From CAZFMJ01 sp964520045 (GTDB lineage: Bacteria > Elusimicrobiota > Elusimicrobia > Elusimicrobiales > CAZFMJ01): DNA of 43,113 nucleotides. Of the stretch, positions 32,352 to 40,565 are shown one piece after another (positions within the stretch are counted from its first letter, which is position 1; each line of letters opens with the position of its first letter). The DNA lies in the NCBI GenBank assembly GCA_964520045.1, contig CAZFMJ010000021.1, positions 1-43,113 on the forward strand, in the 5' to 3' direction. Below the pieces are notes generated by a model, which was not told where the DNA came from, did not search any database, and worked only from the letters and a program-made list of their open reading frames with translations. Position numbers and translations under genes: made by a program.

Positions 32352-34388
32352 ATGACGCAACGCCGCGCTAAAAATAAATCAATGTCCGCAAACCGCCTAT
32401 CGGCAGTCTCCACCCCGAAGACGCGGGGAACCAAACAGCGGTTGAACGCTTTAAATCGGAGGCTTAACGTCTTGAACCGGCAATTAAAGGCATCAGAAGA
32501 AGCCCTGCATGAGCGCACACGGCAGATTGAATTCATACTGGGCGCTACCAAAACCGGACTTGACATCATTGACGCCTCATATAATCTGCGTTATGTGGAC
32601 CCCGAGTGGGCAAAGACCTACGGGGACTGGCATGGACGAAAGTGCCATAAATATTTTATGGACAAAAACGCCCCATGCCAGGACTGCGGCATACCCAATG
32701 CTCTCAGCACAAAAAAGGCCGCCATCACTGAGGAAATGCTGGTCAAAGAAGGCGGCAGGCCCATTCAGGTCACAACCATACCTTTTAAGGACAAAAACGG
32801 CGACTGGCTTGTAGCCGAAGTAAACACGGATATTACCGAGCGCAAGAAAGCGGAAGAAACGCTGTTCTTCAAGAACACGATCCTCACAACCCAGCAGGAA
32901 GCTTCAATAGACGGAATCCTCATTGTGGATGAAAACGGCAAAATAATATCCTCCAACCGGCGATTTGCCGGAATGTGGGGCATTCCCCCCGATGTGATAA
33001 AATCCCGATCCGATGAGCGCGCCCTGCGGTCGGTGATGGATAAATTGGCCGACCCGGAAGAATTTATCGCGAAAGTAAAGCATCTCTATGAGGCCCGGAA
33101 TGAAACAAGCATGGAGGAAATTAATCTTAAGGACAGAAGAGTATTTGAACGCTACTCAGCCCCTATGTTCGGCGCGGACAAAAAATATTACGGCAGGGTA
33201 TGGTATTTCCGCGATATCACCGAACGCAAACGTTTGGAAGAGCAAATCACTCATACGCAGAAAATGGAGTCCATAGGCAATCTTGCGGGAGGGATTGCCC
33301 ATGATTTTAATAATCTGCTGACTACGATCAAAGGATATTCGGAATTGGCAAAGGCAAGAACAGACAAAGAGAATCCTCTATACAACGATTTAAATGAAAT
33401 AATCATTTCCGCGAATATAGGGGGGGCGCTGACACGGCAGCTGCTCCTTTTCAGCAGGAAACAGCCTATAAGGCCCGTAAATCTGCTGTTGAACAAGATA
33501 ATAGAAAACATATCGAAAATTCTCCGGCGCCTTATCGGCGAGGACATTAAAGTGGCGATAGAATTACCGGCGGATATATGGACGGTTAAAGCGGATGCCT
33601 CAAGAATTGAGCAGGTTATAATGAATCTTGCCGTAAATGCCCGCGATGCGATGCCTGAGGGCGGAAACCTTACGATAAAAACCGAAAATATTACATTAGA
33701 TGAAAAGGATTCAGGGGATATTCCCGAATCATCGCCCGGCAAATTCGTCAAATTATCGGTGCAGGATAATGGAACGGGAATGAGCAGAGAAATTATGCCC
33801 AATATTTTTGAGCCGTTTTTTACCACAAAAGGCGTAGGAAAAGGCACAGGGCTCGGATTGTCCGCGGTTTACGGCATTATCAAACAGCACACCGGCTGGA
33901 TAAATGCGTCCAGCGCGCCCGGCAAAGGAAGTATTTTCACAATATACCTGCCCGCCGTCCCTTCGGAAAAACCGGAACCGGAAGCGAAGGAAACAGCCGA
34001 ATTCCGCGATATTACGGGACACGGAGAAAAAATTCTGTTTGTTGATGACGAGGAAGGAATAAGAAAATATGCCGGCAGGGCGCTTTCAAATTACGGCTAT
34101 GCCGTATTTTTAGCCCGAAATGTCAAAGAAGCGCTTGAAATATATGAAAAGGAGAAAGGCAGTTTCAAACTGGTCATAAGCGATGTTATTCTGCCGGATA
34201 AAATAGGCACGGAATTGGTCAGCCGGCTTATTTCCGCTGACCCTAAACTTAAGGTTATATTCATCAGCGGTTATCTTGATGATAAGTCGCAGTATGAAAT
34301 AATACATGAGAAAGGCTATAAATTTTTTCAGAAACCCTTTGAGTTAAACACCCTGCTCGCCGGCATTAAAGAAGCGCTGAACACTTAG
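32352..34388 (+). CDS. soluble hybrid histidine kinase (PAS-PAS-HisKA-HATPase-REC)
   Basis: 678 residues. After a basic, coiled-coil N terminus, PAS1 (about 55-170) carries C98, C109 and C112 (KCHKYFMDKNAPCQDC), a cysteine pattern seen in a subset of PAS domains and possibly metal or redox linked. PAS2 is about 175-295. HisKA has H317 in GGIAHDFNNLLTTI. The ATPase has NLAVNARDAM, DNGTGM and FEPFFTTKGVG. The receiver has D611 in VISDVILPDKIG and a Lys in FQKPFE. Its C-terminal half closely resembles the kinases at 3399 and 37403, so these three are probably paralogues. Confidence 0.9.
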   Translation: MTQRRAKNKSMSANRLSAVSTPKTRGTKQRLNALNRRLNVLNRQLKASEEALHERTRQIEFILGATKTGLDIIDASYNLRYVDPEWAKTYGDWHGRKCHKYFMDKNAPCQDCGIPNALSTKKAAITEEMLVKEGGRPIQVTTIPFKDKNGDWLVAEVNTDITERKKAEETLFFKNTILTTQQEASIDGILIVDENGKIISSNRRFAGMWGIPPDVIKSRSDERALRSVMDKLADPEEFIAKVKHLYEARNETSMEEINLKDRRVFERYSAPMFGADKKYYGRVWYFRDITERKRLEEQITHTQKMESIGNLAGGIAHDFNNLLTTIKGYSELAKARTDKENPLYNDLNEIIISANIGGALTRQLLLFSRKQPIRPVNLLLNKIIENISKILRRLIGEDIKVAIELPADIWTVKADASRIEQVIMNLAVNARDAMPEGGNLTIKTENITLDEKDSGDIPESSPGKFVKLSVQDNGTGMSREIMPNIFEPFFTTKGVGKGTGLGLSAVYGIIKQHTGWINASSAPGKGSIFTIYLPAVPSEKPEPEAKETAEFRDITGHGEKILFVDDEEGIRKYAGRALSNYGYAVFLARNVKEALEIYEKEKGSFKLVISDVILPDKIGTELVSRLISADPKLKVIFISGYLDDKSQYEIIHEKGYKFFQKPFELNTLLAGIKEALNT

Positions 34389-34461
34389 CGTCCCGTATTT
34401 TATATAATGTTAATTATATTAATCTTGCAAATTTTACCAATTAAACCATCAGCATAAATCA

Positions 34462-36441
34462 ATGCGTAAAATACCACGGGAAATTTTAAAAAATCTATGG
34501 CTGATACCGGCGCTGGCCGGCGCATCCGCTTTGGCCGGATGGATATTTAATGTTGAGTTTTTGAAAAGCATTTTTTTCGGCATGGTTTCAATGAAGCCGA
34601 ATACTGCCGTTGCTTTCATTTTTTCCGGAATTGCCATGCGCATTTCACCGCAGAACCAGACTCTGCGCGCGCGGAAACTTATGATCGCCGTTGCCGCTGT
34701 TATAGCATTACTAGGAACCTCCGCGCTGTTTGAATATATCAGCGATATCGACCTTGGAATAGATCAGCTGCTTTTTCGCGAAGACGCAAATCCGGCGCAC
34801 ACTTCCCATGCCGGCCGCATGGCTCCAGCCACGGCATTTGGATTTATGTCCGCGGGAATCGCCTTTTTCATTGAAACTCGGAAATTAAAATATTTCTGGC
34901 TCCAACAGTCTTTTGCGGCCGGTATATTGCTTTTGATTCTGAGCTGGTTTATGGGGTATCTATACCTCGTTAAATCCATGTACAGCGTATTTAACTATAC
35001 CCCCATGGCTGTGCATACGGTTATCGCTTTTACGGCTATAGGCATAGGGCTTCTTTTTCAGTATCCGAACAAAGGGTTTGTAAAATATATATACGATAAA
35101 GAACCGGCGGGGATTATCGCAAAAAGGCTTCTGGCCGTCTGCCTGCTGATAATTTTTACTACAGGGTTGCTGTTCGCAAGGGGAACCATATCCGGTTTTT
35201 ATTCCAACAGCGCCGGTTTCGCATTCTTCGCATTGTCGAATATCTTTCTCATGACTTTATCGATATATTATTTCACTAAAAAAACAAACCAACTCAATGA
35301 TGAACGCGCAAAACTGGCGGATGAACTTTTTGCCAATGAACACCGCTTTCAGTCCATAATGGACAATTCGATGACGCTTATATCGGTAAAAGACGCCGGC
35401 GGCCATTATCTGATGGCCAACCGCACATTTGAAAAACTGCGCAATATATCGGCGGAACGCATTAAAGGCATGACCGACCACGCCATGTTTCCCAAAGACA
35501 TAGCGGACAAATTGGTTAAAAACGACGAGGCAGTCCTCAAAACCGGCGTTCACGCGGAATTTGAGGAAACGATACAAACAGCCAAAGAACTCCGCACTTA
35601 CCTTTCGCATAAATTTCCCTTGTCCGACGCCATAGGCTGTCCGCACGCCGTAGGCGCCATATCAATGGACATAACGGAGCGCAAACGCAATGAAGAAGAA
35701 AAACAGGTTTTGATAAAGGATTTAGAAACGACCAATTCACTGCTTACAACCGCGAACAAAGAGCTTGAGACTTTCAGCTATTCCGTATCGCATGACCTGC
35801 GCGCCCCGTTAAGGGCTATCGACGGCTATTCCAAAATGCTTACTGAAGACCATGCCGGAAAACTTGACGCGGAAGCAATGCGCCTGCTCAACGTCATAAG
35901 GCGGAATACCCAAAAAATGGGCCAGCTTATAGACAACTTGCTGGATTTTTCCCGCATGGGCAGAAAGGAAATGGAAAATTCGGCGGTAGACATGACAAAA
36001 CTGGCTCAATCGGCTTATTCGCAAATCAATGAAAAAACTCCGGCTGACTGCAAAATTCTGGATATGCCGCGAACTTACGGAGACATGGTTATGCTTAAGC
36101 AGGTTTTCTTAAACCTGCTGTCCAATGCCGTCAAATATTCAAGGCACAAAAGCGATCCGGAGATAGAGGCCGGCGGAAAAAAAGAAGACGGCTACAACCT
36201 TTACTGGGTGAAAGACAACGGCGCGGGATTCGACATGAAATTCGTCCACAAACTTTTCATGGTTTTTGAAAGGCTCCATTCGCAGGAGGAATTTGAAGGC
36301 ACCGGCGTGGGGCTTGCCATAGTACAGAAGATTATCCAGCGCCACGGAGGCGAGGTCTGGGCTGAAAGCAAGGTAAACGAAGGCGCTGTTTTTTATTTCA
36401 AACTTCCAATAAGAAGTGAGACAGTAGAAGGTAAACGGTAG
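34462..36441 (+). CDS. multi-TM histidine kinase (membrane sensor-PAS-HisKA-HATPase)
   Basis: 659 residues. About eight membrane helices in 12-272 include a repeated pattern (MKPNTAVAFIFSGIAM and MAPATAFGFMSAGIAFF), suggesting an internally duplicated sensor. A coiled coil and PAS (about 290-410) follow. HisKA has H444 in FSYSVSHDLRAPLRAIDGYS, typical of phytochrome-type kinases. The ATPase has NLLSNAVKYS, DNGAGFDM and GTGVGLAIVQKI. There is no receiver. The last residues (SETVEGKR) are encoded by the left arm of a heptamer hairpin. Its partner is almost certainly the Rcp1-like regulator just downstream, since this kinase type usually pairs with that regulator type. Confidence 0.9.
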   Translation: MRKIPREILKNLWLIPALAGASALAGWIFNVEFLKSIFFGMVSMKPNTAVAFIFSGIAMRISPQNQTLRARKLMIAVAAVIALLGTSALFEYISDIDLGIDQLLFREDANPAHTSHAGRMAPATAFGFMSAGIAFFIETRKLKYFWLQQSFAAGILLLILSWFMGYLYLVKSMYSVFNYTPMAVHTVIAFTAIGIGLLFQYPNKGFVKYIYDKEPAGIIAKRLLAVCLLIIFTTGLLFARGTISGFYSNSAGFAFFALSNIFLMTLSIYYFTKKTNQLNDERAKLADELFANEHRFQSIMDNSMTLISVKDAGGHYLMANRTFEKLRNISAERIKGMTDHAMFPKDIADKLVKNDEAVLKTGVHAEFEETIQTAKELRTYLSHKFPLSDAIGCPHAVGAISMDITERKRNEEEKQVLIKDLETTNSLLTTANKELETFSYSVSHDLRAPLRAIDGYSKMLTEDHAGKLDAEAMRLLNVIRRNTQKMGQLIDNLLDFSRMGRKEMENSAVDMTKLAQSAYSQINEKTPADCKILDMPRTYGDMVMLKQVFLNLLSNAVKYSRHKSDPEIEAGGKKEDGYNLYWVKDNGAGFDMKFVHKLFMVFERLHSQEEFEGTGVGLAIVQKIIQRHGGEVWAESKVNEGAVFYFKLPIRSETVEGKR

Positions 36442-36536
36442 AAGGTAAACGGAAAACGAAAAAAATAAACAAAAAAAATTTTATGCCTATTTTTGTTTTC
36501 CGTCTACCGTTTACCCTCTCCCGTTTACCGTCCCCT
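36421..36536. repeat. heptamer hairpin element 4 (complete)
   Basis: Left arm 36423-36457: AGTAGAA GGTAAAC GGTAGAA GGTAAAC GGAAAAC, overlapping the end of the kinase gene. Right arm about 36495-36536, on the other strand: GGTAAAC GGGAGAG GGTAAAC GGTAGAC GGAAAAC. The right arm stops four bases before the AGGAGG site of the Rcp1-like gene. Confidence 0.75.
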
Positions 36537-36550
36537 GATAGGAGGAACTA

Positions 36551-36991
36551 ATGCCTGATATCAATGAAGTGGAAATACTTGTGGTGGAGGATAATCCCTG
36601 CGACGCCGAGCTTACCATAAAAGCGCTGAAAAAACGCAATCTGGCGAACAAGCTCTTTCATGTAAAAGACGGAGAAGAAGCGGTTGACTTTATCTTCGGG
36701 AGGGGGCAGTACAGCCTGCGTAACACGGAAAACAAGCCCAAAGTCATACTCCTTGATTTGAAGCTTCCCAAAGTAAACGGGCTTGAAGTTCTGAAAATCC
36801 TAAAATCGGACGATCGCACAAAGAATATACCTATTGTAGTTCTTACTTCGTCCAAGGAAGAGCGCGATATAGTGGGAAGCTACAAGCTGGGGGTGAACAG
36901 CTATATACCCAAACCCGTTGATTTTGATAAATTCGTGGATTCGGTTTCAGAGCTGGGATTATACTGGCTTCTCCTTAACCGCATGCCGTAA
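36551..36991 (+). CDS. Rcp1-like single-domain response regulator
   Basis: 146 residues of the Rcp1 type: LVVEDNPCDAELTIKAL, the HVKDGEEAVDFIFGRG insertion, phosphoacceptor D69 in ILLDLKLPKVNGLEVL, TSSKEERD, and Lys in YIPKPVDFDKF, ending with a helix LYWLLLN. Rcp1 proteins are the cognate regulators of phytochrome-like kinases with the FSYSVSHDLRAPLR motif, such as the preceding gene. An AGGAGGA ribosome binding site is present. No output domain, so action is by phosphotransfer or binding. Confidence 0.9.
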   Translation: MPDINEVEILVVEDNPCDAELTIKALKKRNLANKLFHVKDGEEAVDFIFGRGQYSLRNTENKPKVILLDLKLPKVNGLEVLKILKSDDRTKNIPIVVLTSSKEERDIVGSYKLGVNSYIPKPVDFDKFVDSVSELGLYWLLLNRMP

Positions 36992-37025
36992 TCTATGATG
37001 AGGATTACCCGGCAAACAGCTGGAA

Positions 37026-37099
37026 CGCAGACCCATTCCTTCCTCAAAGGCACTGAGAATGGGTCAGTCCAAACTCATTGCCTTAAAGGATTGTTTGGG
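37026..37099. repeat. double-hairpin repeat H, copy 2
   Basis: AGACCCATTC and GAATGGGTC form the first stem, with CTCAAAGG/CACTGAG between. CCAAAC and GTTTGG form the second. It is nearly the same as 17688-17758 and, as there, is followed after a short spacer by a GCAAAG-armed element. Confidence 0.65.
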
Positions 37100-37142
37100 C
37101 AGATAACGCAGATGACTATGATAAACGCAGATAATTACAAAC

Positions 37143-37345
37143 GGGGGATTAACCGCAAAGAACGCAAAGCAAATGCAAAGGACACAGAGTTAATCTGATT
37201 GAAATGATGGAAAACGAAATATCCGGACAAGTCATCGGCGCGGCGATGAAGGTATGATTAATGTTTATCATCTTTGCGTTCTTAGCGTAAATCCTTTGCG
37301 CCCTTTGCGGTTAAACTTTTTGCGGTTTGGCTTGTTTTCATATTC
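37143..37345. repeat. GCAAAG-armed element G, copy 3, with GxxExxY stub
   Basis: Left arm has ACCGCAAAGAACGCAAAG and TGCAAAGGACACAGAG. Right arm (about 37270-37345) has CTTTGCGTTCTTAGCG, CCTTTGCGCCCTTTGCGG and GCGGTTTGGCTTG. Between them an ATG at 37207 encodes MENEISGQVIGAAMKV and stops at 37257. This is the first helix of GxxExxY-family proteins, ending just before the H..LG.G..E..Y core. The longest of the three copies. I infer a non-autonomous remnant of an element that once carried the full gene. Confidence 0.7.
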
Positions 37346-37402
37346 AATCATAATGATCTGCGTTATCAGCGTTCTATTTTACATAACAGGTAATTAAAAT
37401 CT

Positions 37403-38965
37403 ATGAAAAACCAAAATATAAAAATACTTCTGCTTGAAGACTCCGCATGCGACGCGGAATTAATAGTGCGGGAACTAAAAAAAAGCAATATATGCTTCCA
37501 ATCCCTGCTTGTAGACACAAAAGAATCCTTTATCAATGCCCTTGAGGAATTTAAGCCCGATATTGTGCTTTCGGATTATGTGATGCCTTCTTTCAGCGGA
37601 CTGGCGGCGCTTGCAATAGTGTGCGGCGGATATCCCGACATGCCGTTTATTTTTATTTCCGGTTCCGTAGGGGAAGAAACAGCCGTAGAGGCGTTGAAAA
37701 GCGGAGCCACCGATTACGTGTTCAAAGACCACATGGTAAGGCTGGTTACATGCGTTGAAAGGGCGTTGAAAAATCTCAATGGAATAAAGGAACGGAAATA
37801 TCTTGAAGAACAGCTGCGGCAGACCCAGAAAATGGAAGTAGTGGGCAGGCTGGCCGGCGGAGTCGCGCATGACTTCAATAATATTCTCACCGCGATATCC
37901 GGATACACCGAATTTATCCTCAACGACCTCTCCGCCAATGATCCGCACCGGCAGGATGTGGAAGAGATAAAAAACACGGTTTACCGCGCGGCTTCGCTCA
38001 CGCGCCAGCTCCTCGCCTTCAGCAGGAAGCAGATTCTCCGTCCGGAGATACTTGATTTAAATTCCGTAGTCTCCAATATAGAACGGATGCTCAAGCGTCT
38101 CATAGGCGAAGATATTTCATTATGCACCTGCCTTGCCCCTCATTTGGGCAGGGTGCTCGCGGATGAGGGGCAGATAGAGCAGATACTGATGAATCTTGCC
38201 GTAAATTCGCGGGACGCAATGCCTAAAGGCGGAACGCTCAAGATTGAAACCTTAAAAGAAAATCCGCCCGAGGCGGGCGCGGGGGACAGCCGGACATGCG
38301 GCAATCTCATAGCATTGCGCGTCAGCGATACGGGTTCAGGTATGAGCAAAGAGATACTCTCTCATCTTTTTGAGCCCTTTTTTACCACGAAAGAACCCGG
38401 CAAGGGCACCGGACTCGGACTTTCCACCACATATAATATAGTCCAGCAATTCAAGGGAAGCATAAACGTGGACAGCGAGCAGGGAAGGGGAACCGTATTC
38501 ACGATATATTTTCCTCCTATTCAGGAAGCTCTGCTGTCGATAGGAGAAACGCCGATTCCGAAGGACTCCCTCAAAGGCAATGAATCGGTGCTTCTGGTGG
38601 ACGACGACGAAATGGTGCGGGCTCTTTCAAAAAGGATATTGGCGCAGAACGGATATCTTGTGGCGGAAGCGCACAGCGGCGACCATGCTTTAAAGCTTCT
38701 GCAGGATATCTCAATTCCCATCGACCTGATCATAACCGATGTTATTTTACCCGGAATGAGCGGGCCGGAATTGGCGGAGAAAGCCAAGTCCCTGCGTCCC
38801 GGCGCGCAAATATTTTTTATTTCAGGGTATACCGATGACTTGCTGAAAAATCACGGCATATTAAACACGGAAAAACTCCTTCTAAAACCGTTTACGCCGA
38901 ATGACCTTCTGCGCAAGGCAAGGGAAGTGCTGAATGCCGGGAAGACGGTAGACGGGAGAAGGTAA
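37403..38965 (+). CDS. hybrid histidine kinase (REC-HisKA-HATPase-REC)
   Basis: 520 residues, soluble. The N-terminal receiver has D58 in VLSDYVMPSFSG and the Lys in VFKDHM (K-D in place of K-P). HisKA has H156 in GGVAHDFNNILTAISG. The ATPase has NLAVNSRDAM, DTGSGM, FEPFFTTKEPG and GTGLGLS. The C-terminal receiver has D446 in IITDVILPGMSG and the Lys in LLKPFT. The last eight residues, GKTVDGRR, come from a heptamer hairpin arm. It belongs to the same paralogue group as the kinases at 3399 and 32352. The start lies about 58 bp after a G-type repeat. Confidence 0.9.
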   Translation: MKNQNIKILLLEDSACDAELIVRELKKSNICFQSLLVDTKESFINALEEFKPDIVLSDYVMPSFSGLAALAIVCGGYPDMPFIFISGSVGEETAVEALKSGATDYVFKDHMVRLVTCVERALKNLNGIKERKYLEEQLRQTQKMEVVGRLAGGVAHDFNNILTAISGYTEFILNDLSANDPHRQDVEEIKNTVYRAASLTRQLLAFSRKQILRPEILDLNSVVSNIERMLKRLIGEDISLCTCLAPHLGRVLADEGQIEQILMNLAVNSRDAMPKGGTLKIETLKENPPEAGAGDSRTCGNLIALRVSDTGSGMSKEILSHLFEPFFTTKEPGKGTGLGLSTTYNIVQQFKGSINVDSEQGRGTVFTIYFPPIQEALLSIGETPIPKDSLKGNESVLLVDDDEMVRALSKRILAQNGYLVAEAHSGDHALKLLQDISIPIDLIITDVILPGMSGPELAEKAKSLRPGAQIFFISGYTDDLLKNHGILNTEKLLLKPFTPNDLLRKAREVLNAGKTVDGRR

Positions 38966-39050
38966 ACGGTAGACGGCAAAACAGAAACAGATATAATATT
39001 ATTCCGTTTATTTTTTTCCGTCTACCTTCTTCCATCTACCATTTACCGAT
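38941..39050. repeat. heptamer hairpin element 5 (complete)
   Basis: Left arm 38947-38974: GGTAGAC GGGAGAA GGTAAAC GGTAGAC, within the end of the kinase gene. Right arm 39018-39050, on the other strand: GGTAAAT GGTAGAT GGAAGAA GGTAGAC GG. The loop is AT-rich. It ends at the GGAAAGG ribosome binding site of the double-receiver gene. Confidence 0.75.
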
Positions 39051-39065
39051 GGAAAGGAATTATAA

Positions 39066-39848
39066 ATGCCTAAAATACTTATAATTGATGATGAAAAAAT
39101 CGTCACGGATGCTTTAAAAACAGTTCTTACAGGCAAAGGATATGCGGTAGCCACAGCGGCCGACGGGATGTCAGGCATTGAAATATTCAGGCAGTTTAAG
39201 CCCGATATCGTCATATTGGACCGCGATATGCCTAAAATGACAGGGTCCGAAGTCTTCAAAAGAATAAAAATAGAATCTCCTGATTCAAAAATACTTATAC
39301 TAACCGGCTATGCCGACCCCGAAGGCGGTGAAAAATACATGAAGCTCGGCGCGGACGCTTTTTTGTCAAAAGAAAACGGAATTGAAATTCTGTTTACCGC
39401 GATTGAAGCTGCGCTTAAAACATCCGGCCATGCCGTCTGCCCGGCATCCGGCAAACAGCCGTCCGCTGGAGATGGAAAACGAATACGCATACTGGTTGCG
39501 GACGATGACGAAAGCATAAGGGGTGTGCTGAAGCGGTTTCTTGAACAAAAGAATTATGAAGTCATAACCGTGTGCGACGGCAAACAGGCTGTTGAACAAT
39601 TTAAGAAATTCAAGCCGGCCATGACTCTTCTGGATATAAGCATGCCGGTGATGAACGGCCTTGAAACCCTGAAAAAAATACTTGAATTGGATTCGAAAGC
39701 GGCGGTGGCGATGATAACCGCGAACGGCGAACTGGAAACAGCAAGGATGTGCATGCAGTTGGGCGCTTACGACTATATCGCAAAGCCTTTCAATTTCGAC
39801 TATCTCGAAACAAGCGTGTCAGCAAAAATACTTCTATTGCTGAAATAA
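39066..39848 (+). CDS. double-receiver response regulator (REC-REC)
   Basis: 260 residues, two receivers joined by a short Ser/Gly linker. REC1 (1-118) has LIIDDEKIV, D52 in VILDRDMPKMTG, and K102 in a SKENG context without the usual Pro. REC2 (139-260) has LVADDDES, D190 in LLDISMPVMNG and Lys in IAKPFN. There is no output domain, so it may bridge two phosphorelays or bind different partners. GGAAAGG precedes the start. It follows the REC-kinase-REC gene and may be its partner. Confidence 0.88.
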   Translation: MPKILIIDDEKIVTDALKTVLTGKGYAVATAADGMSGIEIFRQFKPDIVILDRDMPKMTGSEVFKRIKIESPDSKILILTGYADPEGGEKYMKLGADAFLSKENGIEILFTAIEAALKTSGHAVCPASGKQPSAGDGKRIRILVADDDESIRGVLKRFLEQKNYEVITVCDGKQAVEQFKKFKPAMTLLDISMPVMNGLETLKKILELDSKAAVAMITANGELETARMCMQLGAYDYIAKPFNFDYLETSVSAKILLLLK

Positions 39849-39972
39849 CATATCTTATCGTATGATGAGAGGAGGAAGTACCTTTCGGGGACGGTTCTTA
39901 ATATCTTAATAACTGAAGAAATCAACCGTTTTTGAGGCTGAGTTAAAATTAAATAACCACGGAGATAAAATC

Positions 39973-40422
39973 ATGAAAAAACTTACGGTAATCGCGGTGT
40001 TATCGGTATTTGCTATGGCGTGCGCTTCTTCGCCGGATAAGGGCACGGTATCCGGCAAAGGCGAGATAGAAAGAGAATGGGCTGAAGAAGGAATGACAAA
40101 GAATTACATCTTCGCCAGAGGCATCGGCGCGGCGGATCAGGCCCTTACGAATAAGACCCAGAAAATGGCCACGTCCAGAAACGCTTCCATTGTCAACGGC
40201 CAGTACAATCTGCTTTCCTTCGTAAAAGGCGTACAGCTTGAAGGCGGGATAACCGTCGGCAAAGCCGTAGAAACCGACTCAGTCCTTGCCACCAAAATAG
40301 ACGCCGTCATAAAAGGCGCCGAGGTAGTGCGCACCGAGTGGACGAACGACGACGGATGCGTAATAATATTGCGCATGCCCAAGACGGTCCTTAAAGAGCT
40401 TGGATTCAAAATACAGGAATAA
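39973..40422 (+). CDS. LPP20-like lipoprotein
   Basis: 149 residues with a lipoprotein signal peptide and lipobox FAMAC (acylated Cys at about 17). The body resembles the LPP20 family: YIFARGIGAADQAL, TSRNASIVNGQYNLLSFVKG, VQLEGGITV and GAEVVRTEWTNDDGCVIIL. In Vibrio an LPP20-type lipoprotein (FlgP) works with FlgO at the outer membrane around the flagellar motor. Here a FlgO-like protein is encoded about 480 bp downstream. No flagellar genes are visible, so a general envelope role is equally likely. ATG 39973 is preceded by GGAG. Confidence 0.75.
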   Translation: MKKLTVIAVLSVFAMACASSPDKGTVSGKGEIEREWAEEGMTKNYIFARGIGAADQALTNKTQKMATSRNASIVNGQYNLLSFVKGVQLEGGITVGKAVETDSVLATKIDAVIKGAEVVRTEWTNDDGCVIILRMPKTVLKELGFKIQE

Positions 40423-40472
40423 CTGATATCACAGCCAAAATTGATTCGCTACACCGGCTTTTGTCCCAAATT

Positions 40473-40561
40473 CACCCCTTCGATTACACTCAGGGTGTGG
40501 TTCGACAGGCTCACCATCCTGAGCAAAGTCAAAGGAACACTGAGCGAAGTCGAATGTGTCA
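40473..40561. repeat. dispersed REP-like repeat, copy 2
   Basis: Matches 900-996: CACCCCTTCGATT, CAGGGTGTGGTTCGACAGG, CTCACCATCCTGAGCAAAGT and ACTGAGCGAAGTCGAATG. It is the first part of a 484-bp gene-free stretch (40423-40906). Confidence 0.6.
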
Positions 40562-40565
40562 ACAG

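Noticed and set aside
33251..33847. A 198-codon minus-strand open frame
   Set aside because: Antisense to the kinase core at 32352. The same kind of shadow appears opposite other kinases and arises from their codon pattern.
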